Below, one piece after another: positions 17,868-30,300 of a stretch of DNA of 64,000 nt. Source of the DNA: Tiliqua scincoides (taxonomy: Eukaryota > Chordata > Lepidosauria > Squamata > Scincidae); contig NC_089827.1 of NCBI RefSeq assembly GCF_035046505.1, forward strand, positions 58,742,356-58,806,355, read 5' to 3'. The notes beneath the pieces were generated by a model. That model saw only the letters and a program-made list of their open reading frames with translations, did no database searches and was not told the DNA's origin. Both the position numbers and the translations under genes were made by a program. Within the stretch, counting starts at the first letter, position 1, and each line of letters opens with the position of its first letter.

Positions 17868-18043
17868 CCAATCCTATGCGTCTACTTAGAAGTAAGTCCC
17901 ATTAAAGTCAATGGGGCTTACTCTCAGAAAAGTGTGGATAGACTTGTAGCCTTAGAATCCAATCCTATGTATGTCTACTCAGAAGGAAGTCCCATTATAG
18001 TCAATGGGGCTTACTCTCAGGAAAGTGTGGTTAGGATTGTAGC
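17868..18043. repeat. Two tandem copies of the squamate hairpin repeat
   Basis: Copies at 17868-17935 and 17944-18043 both read CCAATCCTATG, CTACT(T/C)AGAAG, AAGTCCCATTA, GTCAATGGGGCTTACTCTCA, AAAGTGTGG, then AGGATTGTAGCC or its degraded form. The outer CAATCCTA / TAGGATTG ends and inner AGTCCCATT / AATGGGGCT arms make each copy a potential hairpin. Other copies: 3186, 7722, 19207, 19294, 20169, 22688, 23348, 26928, 35822, 50925, 54978, 55226, 61939 and 63703. No coding capacity. Confidence 0.85.
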
Positions 18044-18119
18044 CCAAGTTACTGTAATGGCTAAGCTAAAAGTGAAAATATTAAGAATGGAAGAGTGCAT
18101 GTGAACTATACCATTATTT

Positions 18120-18525
18120 CTAGAGTGACCAGACAGAGTACCTATGCCTTGAACAGCACTTTTCAACCTTGTTCATCTCAGGGCACACTGACAAGGTGCT
18201 ACAACTATCAAAGCACACCATCAGCTTTTTGAAAATTGACAAGGCACACCATGCTGCTGGTGGGGGGGGTTGGCAGCTAACACCCCCCAATGGCTCTAAT
18301 AATACATGACCCTTCCCCAAATCCCTACAGCACACCTGCAGACCATTTGCAGCACACCAGTGTGCCATGGCACATGGGCCTTGAACCATTGTACAGAGGA
18401 GGGAATTTTGTACAGCTCAGCATGGAAGGCTTGAAAAAGGGGGACCTGGCTAAACTGCCAGTTCTGTGCAGTAGTTCAAGGCAGAGGCACTCTGCCTGTC
18501 CCCTTGTGTCTGGTCACTCTTGGAA
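18120..18525. mobile_element. MITE with AGAGTGACCAGACA ends, hAT MITE nested inside
   Basis: Outer inverted ends AGAGTGACCAGACA (18122) and TGTCTGGTCACTCT (to ~18522) enclose a second element, CAGCACTTTTCAACC to GGCCTTGAACCATTG (18154-18391). The inner element is related to 19913-20148 and 34872-35122. The same outer family recurs at 22263-22443 without the inner insertion. Confidence 0.7.
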
Positions 18526-18889
18526 TAAACCACAAAGTGTGTTTTAAAACCTAACTAGTTAAAAGTAACCATTCCCACTACCAATAAACCAGGGGTATGC
18601 AGTGGGTGCTGCTGCCGCGGGGTTGGGAGCGCTTGAGCACCTCCCATGGGGGCGGCACTTTTCGAAGGACTCCAGTGGGAGACACTGCCTCACCTGCCTC
18701 CCCACCCACTACACACCCCTGCCACAAATGCAAAGTTGCATGGCAGTGTTGCAACAAAACATGCTTGCCCTCTGCCCAAAGCATGCTGGGAGGGGCTCCC
18801 CCCTTAAGAAAGAGGCTTATATAAAAAGGCAAGGACTGTTGGAAGTGACTGCCAACGCTGCAATAATATGCGCTCCAGCTATGCCTGCT

Positions 18890-18984
18890 TGCTTCCAACA
18901 CCCTGCCATTGCGCATGCGCAGTTTTTCCCGCCAAATGAGCGCGCGCCTCCGTCTATGAGCGTATCAAGCGACGCCTCTGGAGG
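18890..18984 (+). promoter_or_regulatory. MEI1: MEI1 core promoter: NRF1 palindrome and E2F site
   Basis: A CpG-rich block begins ~95 bp before the MEI1 start codon. TGCGCATGCGCA at 18910-18921 is a perfect palindromic NRF1 site. TTTCCCGCCAAA at 18925-18936 is a full E2F-type site. They are 3 bp apart and 48 bp or more from the ATG. E2F6 with PRC1.6 is known to silence meiotic genes in somatic cells, and NRF1 activates many germ-cell genes. The sites are seen in the sequence. Their use here is inferred. Confidence 0.7.
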
Positions 18985-21900
18985 ATGGCTGCTGAGGGGC
19001 TGGTCTGCGAGCAGCTTCACCCGCGGCACGACGCGCGCTGGCTTCTGCAGTGCCTGCCTTCGCCGTTGTGTGTGGCGTGCGCTGTGGAGACGCTGCGAGA
19101 GGAGGGCGCCTCGGTGTGTGCTCAGGGGGGGCTCTGGAGCGCCTCAGCGCGCCTTTGGCGCGCCCTCAGCGCCTCCCCGCGCACAGGCTCTTTCGCCTGG
19201 CTTTGGCTACAGTCCTATACGCACTTACCTGGGAGTAAGCCCCACTGGCTGTAATGGGACTTACTTCTGAGTAGGCATGCATAGGTTGGGGCTCCAATCC
19301 TATCCACACTTTCCTGGGAGGAAGCCCTGTTGACTATAATTGGTCTTCTAAGTAGGCATGCATAGGATGGGGCTCCCAGTCCCATCCCATCTCTCTTCAC
19401 ACCAGAGATGTGTGGTGGGTGAGTGGGGAGGCAGGTGAGGCAGATTCTCCCCACCAGAGTCCTTTGAAAAGCACTGCCACCATGTAAGGCACCCACACAC
19501 AAGTCCTTTTCAAAGGACTCCAGCAGGGAGGCTCTGCCTCACCTGCCTCCCCACCACTGCATGTCCTTGCTTCTCACATATTTCTCGCCCTCTTTATCAT
19601 CTTCAAGGGCTGCACCTTCTGCTGCCAGAAATATTGCCTTACATGCTTCATCTCAAGCGCTTATGTTCCTTGGGCCAGTCATTCTCTCTCAGCCTCAGCT
19701 ACCTAGCAGGGTTGTTGTAAAGACAAAAGGAGGGGAGGAATTATGTACACCCTAAGCTCCCTGGAGGAAGGGCAATATAAAAATATGAAAAATATTCAGA
19801 CCTAGAGGAACCAGTGAGGCTAATGATCAAAGCTTGTGGTAGGGCTTCACTTGAGGCAGGGTTGAGCAAAATCCCCACCCTCCTGCTACTGTTTTTGTTA
19901 TACAGTATAGAGCAGTGATTTTCAACCTTTTTCATCTCACGGCTCACTGACAAGGCACTAAAATGGTCAAGGCACACCACCAGGTTTTTAACAATTGACA
20001 AGTCTCAGCATACTGCCAGCGAGGGCTCACATCTCCCATTGGCACTATTAATAAATGACCTTCCCCCAAATTCCTGTGGCTCACTTGTGGATCACTCACA
20101 GCACACCAGTGTGCCACAGTGCCACTGCACAGTGGTTGAAAATGGCTGGTATAGAGCTAATAAGAGCCCAATCCTATGCATAGCTACTCATAAGTAAGTC
20201 CCATTATACTCATTAGGGCTTTCTTCCAGGTAAGTTTGGATAGGATTGCAGCCTAACTGTAAGAGTATAAACATGTGCAGAGTGTTTTTCTTCAGTGATT
20301 AACCCACTGTCACACATCTGACACTGAGGGGTAGATCCTCCAGCTGTGACTTTAGGCACCAGGCTGGGGCTCTGACATTTCTTCAGAAACAGAGCATTAT
20401 GTGGGTCTGGACTACAGCTGGTGCTCTGTTCTCTGCTGGGGTCCAAGAAGGGAGATGAAGTAGGTGGTTTTGAGCATTAGCATGGTGTTTCTCAACCATT
20501 GGTACTTGTACCACTGGTAGGACTTGAGGTGGTGTCCAGTGGTGCACGCAGGACCCCCAGATCCCTGCCGCTTGGCAGCTAGACCAACAATGCAATGAAA
20601 CAAGTAGGACCAACAATGCAATGAAACAGTAGGAGGCTCAATTTGGCAAGCCAGCGTGTGCTTTTCACGTGCTTGAAAAAGCCTTCAGGTCTGCCCTGAG
20701 TCTCTTACCAGTGTATGTTTGTGTTGCTTCTGGCCCCAATCCAGAAGTAACTGGCGATAACATCATAACTAATTACTTCCAGTGGTACTTCCAATAGGTG
20801 GACCATACAAAGTGGTATGGCAGAGGACAAACACTGAGAAATGTTGTATTGGCACATTTTTACATATGATGCTAATGATGTTCACATTGCCTCAAAACAA
20901 CAAACAAACAAACAAACAAAAACTTGAAAGGTGAAAGGTTGAAAAATATCTTTTAGTGCCATGTGTGAAAGCAGTCTTAAGATAGAGGAGATCTGAATCC
21001 TACCTCTCCAGTGACTATTCAGACCATTTTTTAAAAGGTCTGGCACTCTGCCCCTTATTACTCTTGGAAAGTGTCCTGTTTTCTCACTGTGTCCCTGAAT
21101 CTGTCTAAATTCAGTAAAATTTGCTTCTGTGTTTAATGGTATCTAGAAACAGTTTGGTGATGGTTGCTTCATTTGAAGAGATCTTTGCTCAGCTGCTTGC
21201 TTTTTTTTTTTTTTAACTTGGATCCGGAAGCAGAGGTCATGGTGTAATATCAGCTGTCAAAAATAATTGATGCATGTTCTAATGGTACAGTTGGCATGAA
21301 AGGCTTTCTTGTTATAAGACGGGTGTTTACCTGTGGTAAAGATGTGTGCCCATTTTTCCATTGCTTATGTCGGGGGATGGGGAAGCTAGCAGGAAACAAA
21401 ATCAGCACAAGAGGAAATGTTCTGTGCACTGTTCTGCATTTTTCCCACTTATTTCAAACTTTAGTCTTTACTGAGATGTCTGTGCAGAAACCTGCTAATA
21501 TGAGACACCAATGTATACCAGCTGTCTTGACATTTTATTTTCCTATTTTACTTTTAAGAAGGAAATTTAAATTTTACATCAGGATTTGTTTAAATTCTGT
21601 TTAAATAAATTTGTTTAAATTCTGTTTAAATTATTTTATTGGTTTAAATAAAGTTTTGTTTTATTATTTTATTTTGAAAAATAATGTGATTTTCCTTTTC
21701 TCACCTGCAGCTGGTACGCAAGAAATTTGTGCTCACCTGCCTATGGGATGCTCTAATGCACCATGCAGAGCAGGTTATCCCATTGTTTTCTCAAGATGAA
21801 AGAGTATGTGCCCATTTTCTAGCAACTGTGTTTGGTAAGAAAATAGAAATAATGTGAACTTGGTTAATATCATAGGGGTAGTGTTCCAACTAGTTGTGAT

Positions 21901-23231
21901 TTTTCTGGGATGGAAATATATCCTGCATTAATAAGCTTTATTTCTATTGTATGAAGATAGACACACACACTTTTCCTTATTCCTAATTTTTTGTGCGATA
22001 AGAGCTGTTTCACCACAGTGGTAGAGAACGGGAGCTGTGAGTTAAAATCTCACTCAGCTGGTACATTTAGCCAAGCCACTTATCTGCTCATTCCTTGCTT
22101 CTCCCTACCCATCTGTAATATTGGAATAGTGATACTTGTCAGAATTAATACATGTGAAATATGAGCACTTGAAGTGAACTATATAATTACTGAATATGCA
22201 TTTGTTACTGTTTGATAGCACACAGTCCATGTGTAAAGACATGTGGACACTCCTGCACACAGGGTGACCAGATATAATAGAGGACATAGTGCCTATACCT
22301 TTAACCAGGGCATAGAAGAGCGAATTTTGGCAGATGTAGCTTTTTAAACCCTTCCATGTTGAGCTGCACCTGCCAAAATGCCCTCTTCTAAACAGTGGTT
22401 AAAGGTCTAGGCACTCTGTCCTCCATTGGATCTGGTCACCCTACCCACACACAAAAGTGTGGGAATAAGATACTGCATTTTTAAGGACTTGAAGTACAGT
22501 CTTTTGCATCAGTGCTCATGTGTTCACTGTCTGGTAGAAATATTACAATAGCAACTTAGGTACTATGTGGAATATGGTTCCTGAGTGTCATAGGACACCT
22601 GTTGAATGTTCTTATGATGTAAAACTGCTAGACACAGAATGCATAATTTCATTATTGTATTTCATGATGCTGTGTGTGTTTTAACCAGACTAAGTCTGCA
22701 ATCTTATAAAGACTTATCTGAGAATAAGACCAAGTGAACACAGCAAGACTTAGGGCCAAATCCTATCCAATTTTCCAGTGACAGTGCAGCCATGCCATTG
22801 AGGTGCGCACAGTATCCTGTGGTGGTGGAACAGTCACAGAGGCTTCCTCAAGGTATAGAAACATTTGTTCCCTTACTTCCAGACTGCATTGCAGCTGCAC
22901 CGATGCTGGAAAGTTGGATAGGATTGGGCCCTCACTTCTGAACAAACATTTATAGGAATATACTGTAGGTTAATTGGGTGATGAGTGTCAAGGAACACAC
23001 CCAAGACCAATGGCCCAACCTTCTGATCAGAAACACAGGTTTGCACCACATGGAATAGGGTTATCAAAAGGGAAAATGTTATAAAATTGGAAACCAACAC
23101 CCAACTCTCTTAAATGTTTCTAAGATCCAGTATTGATTCAAAGCTCATGATAGCAACTTATCTGTGGGTTGCTCTTGCAGAAGTTTTACAAACTGTGGAA
23201 GAAAACAGCATGCTGGATTTGTCAATTGAAG
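18985..23231 (+). CDS. MEI1: MEI1 exons 1-3 (N-terminus)
   Basis: Exons 18985-19113, 21711-21834 and 23181-23231. Exon 1 starts at an ATG with A at -3 and G at +4, inside the CpG island, and reads [19 protein letters not shown] and [12 protein letters not shown]. Its donor (TCG|GTGTGT) is weak, and I chose it because it ends in phase 0, as exon 2 ([30 protein letters not shown]) requires. Exon 3 reads [17 protein letters not shown] with a strong GTAAGA donor. The exon 1 end is the least certain border. Confidence 0.8.
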
Positions 23232-26200
23232 GTAAGAAGACAGTAGGGAGCTTGACTTAGTGTTGGGTAAAAGCAAAAGTAATTTTTGGTGGTTATTGGT
23301 TTATCATAAAAACTCAAACTTCAGTGATGTAAGGAATTTCATTAAGACTACAAACCTATACAGTATACTTACCTGGAAATAGGTCCCATTGAATTCAACA
23401 GGATTTACTCTGAGTAGACATTCATAGGATTGTGTTGTAAAGATCCACACACAGTTTTCACATAGTTGTACATTTTATGAGGAAATATGTCTGAAGATAA
23501 TATTTATTTTGAGGTTCAAAAGAACTCTACTGCAGATGTATAATATTCAGTAACAGCCCTAAGCCTATCTTTATTCCATCAATTTATATCTAGTGTTGAT
23601 ATATTCAAGATACAATAAAAATGGTAGGCAGCAGAATAAAAACAACAATGTAAAAAACAATTGCATTGTACATCACAGATTAAACACTCAGGATGATTTT
23701 TTTATATCTTTAGCTCACCTTCTCAAAGGTTACAACCAGTCAGAGGCCTAAGGGCACTGAAGGTTCTGGATGGCTGATGCAACTTGCTCCTACACCATCT
23801 CAAAATGATGGACACAGCGGTTCAAATTAGATTAGTTCTCCATGACCAAATTGCTGGCAAGTTCTGAAGAAAGCATTTCCACGATCTTAACTCATGTTCT
23901 ACTGAAGTTGTGTATTAGGGCACAATCCTAACCCCTTATGTCAGTGCTGGAAGCACTGACATAAGGGGTTAGGATTGCGCCCCAATACACAACTTCAGTA
24001 GAATAAGTAGAATTGATGGAAAAAGGAAGCCTTTCCAGCACTGACATAAGGGCAATGCAGTTCTGAAGTAAGGGAACAAACATTCCCTTACTTTGAAGAG
24101 GGCTTCATGAGTGACACCCAACTGCAGGATGCAGCACATCTCCCATTGGCACCGCTATGCCAGTGCTGGAAAGCATCGATATAAGGGGTTAGGATTGCAC
24201 CCTTAATCTTATACAGGTGCATCCCCTCCCTCCATCAGCAGGGGATAGATTCCTGCTGCTATTGTGGAGGATAGTAGCAAATCTACAAGAAGTGGTTCAC
24301 AAATTCCCTCCCCCAATCATGCAAATTACTCATCTTTGTTTGATTGCAGCTCTCCTGTCACTGTCTTGCTATCCTGGGCTGCCTGCAAATGCTAACAGGA
24401 AGCAGGAAAAGCTGATAGGAAGCAGACTGGAGGGCTGAAAACAACATGATGCTTAGTATTGCATTTTTTTCAGCCCTCCAACCTACTTCCTATTAGTATC
24501 TGCAGGCAGCAAAGAGACAGAGGAGACAGTGACAGGAAGGCTGCAATCAGAAAAATAAGTCATTTGCACGATTGGGGGGGGGATTTGAACTGCCGATATG
24601 TGATACAGGACCGACAGATACAAGAGGCACCTGTGTTTCTGCCCAATGTTCCATATATGCAACAGGGACCAAAAGTGTACACCTGTGGGCCAGGCTGAAA
24701 TGGGTTAACAGGAATGTTTAACAATCAGCCTTTCCTCCTTAGGCTAATACAGAGTAATAATTTTACTATTCTTCACCAGCCTCAGATAGAATGGCTTTGC
24801 ATTGGATTGGACTATTGGTTTACTTCAATCATGGCAACTGTAATTGCAAGGCCTTGAGCAACTTGCTGTCATTTGATTCCCTACCTAAAAAATGGAAATG
24901 GCAATGACTTATCTTTTCAGCACTGCATTACTGGTTCTTGATAAAGACTCTGTATCACTTTGTGATAAATAGGATTGTCATCAGTGCTGTGACAATACAA
25001 GCTTTTCCTTTCTGTATTTCATCTTGATTGGGAGAAGAAACGTTTGCGAGTAAAAATGCACCTTGCTCAAAACCAATTTTAACCCTTCAGGTCATTTTCT
25101 GTAATTTTACAAATGTTGTTAGGAATAGGATTCTCTTAAAAGCACACGACTGAAATGAAACATGCTTACTTAATTATTACAGAAGCCATGCATTATTTAA
25201 GCTGGGCTGGAATACAAATTCATGATGTATGAATTGAAAGGCACACTATCACACTATTTTGTGAAGTATTCATATATTAATTTGAATTAATGGAATTGTC
25301 TGAAAATTTTTAAGGAAGTTGTTAGTATATTCTCCTTAGGTAGCATGGACCAAATGAATCACCAAAATGGAGTAAGATCCACACTATGTACTGCATGATT
25401 ACAGTGTCCAAAGAGGTTAGAAAACCTTACTCTGTATTCTGCATCCCACCTCTTCAAATAATTCCCTAGCTTAGCATTAAGAAAGAGCTCTGCAGTCTGA
25501 CAGGGAATCTGACACACTCTGCAGGTCTGGGCTAACAAGGGTTGAAAGCACGTTCCTTATTCCTAAATTGGAAGTACTTTAACATTCTATTAACATTATT
25601 CATCCAATTCTAAATATATGAAAATTTATTATTTATTCCTATAGTTTATAATATCCTGCCTTTTCTGTATACTCAAGGTGACTTACAAAAAAGCAATAGT
25701 TCATGATTAGACAGTGTAGAATAACAGCAAAAACAATAGCAACAATAAAATTCTTGCAGGATACACTACTACAATGAAAAATAGTAGGTGGCTACTACTA
25801 ATAGGTGGCTCAAACTGATCAATTTCTATTCAAGCAGTGCATGAAATCTTGCAGATTCTTTACCATGAAAATGATTTGTCAGCTTAGCATGAACCACTTG
25901 CACTCTTCTTAACAAAGCCACATTGTAAGTGTAGTTTTCCATGAGTTTATTTTTTCAGTGGAACAGATGGAACAAGATCATCAGATCAAGAAAAGCACAT
26001 CTCTATTGGGGCTGATGAACTGTCACATATATCATAAAAACACCTGAGTGGTTAAGGACTTATGAGTTAGACTTTTAAAAATTCATTGTGCCCTGAGCTT
26101 TTTAGAAGACAGCTTATAGTTGGTGATAAATCATCCAATTATATCTAGGAGAAAAGTAATTTTGCCCTGGCTGAAAGGCCATTCTGTGAGAAACTTGCTG

Positions 26201-27335
26201 ACAGTAGAACTTACTGTGTTTTAACCAAGGACAGATTACTGTGTTTAGGAACCAAGGACTCCTTCCTTGCTTGAGTTCTCTTATATGTCATAATGGCTTA
26301 TTGCTATTATTTTATTTCTATTAAATCATATAACATTATTACGTAGCATTTGAGGACGCAATCCTAACCCCTTATGTCAGTGCTTTCCAGCACTGGCATA
26401 GCGGTGCCAATGGGACGTGTGCTGCATTATGTGCTCACTCACGGAGTGTCACTCACGGAGGCCTCCTCAAAGTAAGGGAATGTTTGTTCCTTTACCTCAG
26501 AGCTGCATTGCCCTTATGTCAGTGCTGGAAAGCACTGACATAAGGGGTTAGGATTGCGCCCTGAGTTACAGAGGAAGAGTGTATGCCCTTCTCCCTGGTA
26601 AGGAGACTCCATCTGCTCCCCCACCCCCTTCCCTATGAAAATATTCAGTAATTTAAGAACTGTTCTGCATAGTGAGGCTGAAGAGAGTCAAATGCTCTGT
26701 ATAACAATGGTAATATTACTTAAAGTGTGTAGGAAATGAGTAAACTCTTTTGTGCTTAGTTTTAGTACTACTTGTAGTGGAGCTGAAGTTGAAGAGGTAC
26801 CTGCACTATTTATTGGATGAATGCCATAAAGCGGTTTGTACAGATTTTTCCCCCTGATCCTTTGAATGTATGCTCACTTGGGGAAATGAGGGAAGTGATG
26901 CAGGTTTACTGGAGAAGACTAGGGCTGCAGTCCTATCTACACTTTCCTGGGAATAAACCCCATTGACTATAATGGAACTTATGTCTGAGTAGACATGCAT
27001 AGAATTGGGCTCTAACAAATTATCTGAAATAGCCCACATTGTCTTGAAATTTGAGTAGCAGGTTTTTTTCTATCACTACCAAGTTACTATTTTTGTATAC
27101 TAGAGTATCCTGTAGGTTGTTTTTACAGTAATGTGGACCTTGTGTTCAACTGAAACTTCAAAGAAGTCCACTCAGATTTTTGTCTTTCAAGTCCCTATTG
27201 TCTTTTTAAACCCTTCCACTGAAATCAATGGGGACTATGATAAGGATGGGAATCATGGTGGAGCAAAGAGCTAAAGCCCCCCTGTCATGTTTTGGCAAAC
27301 CCTCCTGTGGTGTGGGTGTGCGTACACTCATGCAG

Positions 27336-27381
<46 letters not shown>

Positions 27382-30300
27382 GACCATGCTATGCATTTGG
27401 AGTATTGTCTTATTTGACTTTTAGAAGCATAGTATAGAGAAAATGTCCAGAAATTCATTTCAGTGATTCAGAGAAAGGAAAAACTCTAGTTACAGCTACT
27501 TGTTTCACAAGGATTGTCTGCTGAATTGCTTATATTCCTAATTTTAATATTTGAAACTATAATAAGAGCCTTTAACATTTCTGTAGTTTCTTCTGAATGT
27601 ATAAAGCACTTCATATGTGTTTAATTTTAGGGATTTCTTCAGTGGTGCTTTGGTTTTTATTTATAATTAGACATTTATTGCCTTTCCTTCTGTGACAAAT
27701 GCTACTCACTCTTTTCCTCTCTGCTCCACCCTCGTAGTTATGCAAGGTAGCCACCACAAGAGGCAGCTTACCCATGTTTATTCTTCTGGGAAAACTGGCA
27801 GATGCTGCCCCAATATTTGCTGATGTGTGGGTTATGGAACACAGTGAGTATGAGACAACTATATGATGATAATGATACTAAGAACTGCTAAGAAGGGGAG
27901 AGAGAACCTTCTTTTAAGTGCTTTTTATAAACTTAGAACATAATTACAGCACCAGCTTGTCCTGTGCAATTGAAGTACCTGGCAAGAGGAGTGGTCTCTG
28001 AGATGATGATGTAGTTGAAGTCCTACAATTTGTATTGCTTGCAAAATTGCATGTGTTTCCTGGCTGTTGTGCCCATGCATCTACTGAACTTTTACAAAAG
28101 TTTAAAATCCCACTGATTAATTGCTTGTGAAAGAGAGCGGGGACAAATACATTTAGCTTTCATGTCTTTCCCACGAAACAGCTGATCTATTTACTTAAAT
28201 AAACGTAAATATTTGCACATCAGTTATTACATGTTATGATAATAGTGTGAGCACTGATCACTATCTTGCTATGTGGAAACGGATCCCACCCCCCACCCCC
28301 CATGCAGCATGCTTTCTGTGCTTCCTTGGTTTCCTCAAGCAGAGGCCGAGGCATGCCATAGTAACCTGCCTGGCTATAGTTATATCCCAACATGACTACT
28401 GGGAGTAGTTTTGCTGCCACTGGAGATGAGTTTTAAGGCTTCACCTCATGCCTTTTCTTCAGCCTAGGAGCAGCTCATTTAAGTATCCCAGAGCACTAAT
28501 TCTGTGAGAGGAAGAAAAATGATGCCAACTGATCTAGTTGCCTCTTGCTCTTCTGCCCAGTGCCACATACCCCCCCCCCCCCATAGACTTGCACTCCAAG
28601 CTGTTGTAGCTTTTGGCTCAACAGAGCAAGGAAGAAAATTGCTTTTAGCTTTTTTTTCCCCCAGACAGGCAGATTGCTTTTAAAACACAGAATTGATTTA
28701 TTGAAGAAAAAGGACAAAGCACAAAATAGGAAAATAGAAAATTGTGGGCAGAGGTACTAGCAAAAGAAATAAGAAACTGATTCTAACTTCACTTTTTGCC
28801 TAATTATATGTTTTAAATTAGAGAATAAAGATAAAGCCTCCTCTATTAGCAAAAGAGCAGTTCAGCTTAAGTGACTGGCTCTGTTCTTCCCAAGCAAGTA
28901 TGCCCGCTCCCAACCAGCTGTGCCTTTTTATGGAGTGTTGGAGGACAGACTTTCTACCTTTCTCATTGGATAGTCCAGAGCTGGGAAACCGTTACCCATC
29001 CCCTGCTATCTTTACAATTGCCTTGTCTGTTCTCTATTCAGGTAATATGATGGAGCATCTGGCTACAGGATTGATGTACCCTAATGAGAGCATAAAGGCT
29101 GCTGTATGCTATCTTTATGGAAAGCTATACTCTGTCCCCGGTGTTGCAGAGCGGCTGTCTGTGCATTTCACAGAAAGGTTGTGTTGCCTCTTTATGACTA
29201 CTCTAAAGAACGCTCAGACCAAGGAGCTGCAACTTAACTGTATGGGTAAGATGCCCAGTTAGAGGAAGGCAAGGGAAAAGTTTTCACAAAGGCTGTTAAA
29301 CACTTTTATTCTGGGATGCCTCACTTGTAAATATTGTTCATGTAGTATAGAAAATGGAAGAAAGTCATTTAAAATCCAGTATATATTATTGTCAATTTAG
29401 AGTTTTCATTCTTTTTATAGACGGAGCCCTGGGGTGAGTTCTCTCACCCTGGGGTAAGGTTAGTCATCAATATCATCTTGTCAAATCACACATCAGTTGC
29501 AGATGTATGCTAAAGCAGTCATCTGTAACCATCTTTAGAAAATTCAAAGAATGGTTTTAAGCTTTCCTGGTGAAAATGACCTTTATTTTACAAACCTAAA
29601 ACATATGAGCTTTTGGATTGTGAGTTGCAGACTACTAAGCAATACAGTAACTGGCTTCATATATCATAGCAGTTATGAAACTAGTGGTCCAATCCTATTG
29701 GCCTTGCTAGTGGAACATATGTTCCGCTGGTGGCGACTACTGCAAAGCAGCAGTAAAGCGTGCTCTGGCAGTGTGCCGAGTAGTGCACTGCCATATGGTT
29801 GGCAACCTTCAGTCTCGAAAGACCATGGTATAAACCTACAGCACCTGGTATTCCCAGGTGGTGTCCCATCCAAGTGCTAACCAGGCCTGACCCTGCTTAG
29901 CTTCCGAGATCAGACTCAGGCATGTGCAAGGTAACAGTTGCCGCAAGAGTGCTTTAAGGAAGGCCAGAGCCTTCCAATGCGCTCTTGTGGATCCCTGGTT
30001 GCCCACTGATGACAGTAAGGTGGAGAGGGTGTGGGAGAGGGAGGGCAGAACAGGGGCTGGAAAAGATTGAATCTGGGCAGGAGGGGGTGGAACAGGGAAA
30101 CAGGGAGTCTGTGGGAAGGAGTGGATCTGGTAGCAATGGCACATGTGGTATCCTATCCCCTTTTTCCAGCCTTCCTGCTTCCTTTCTGTCTTCAAACTTG
30201 TGCTAGCAAAATTGCTAATGCAGGTCCGAGGGGACCTATGGTAGAGCAGAAGGCTTATGGAGATGTAAAGGGATTTAATCCCATTTCACGTTTGAAATTT

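Noticed and set aside
17287-17889. 200-codon open frame over the SNU13 promoter
   Set aside because: Antisense to the SNU13 5' region in a CpG island. No homology was recognised.
18602-19270. 222-codon open frame on the plus strand
   Set aside because: It crosses the MEI1 CpG island in a different frame and runs into the hairpin repeat. GC-rich sequence has few stops.
24780-24900. Possible MEI1 exon (reads [16 protein letters not shown])
   Set aside because: The downstream sequence is MIR-type SINE and there is no donor in the needed phase.
25960-26050. Possible MEI1 exon after TTTATTTTTTCAG (reads [15 protein letters not shown])
   Set aside because: The acceptor is good and the frame open, but there is no credible donor (only T|GTCACA), so the 25183-25226 candidate was preferred, itself with low confidence.
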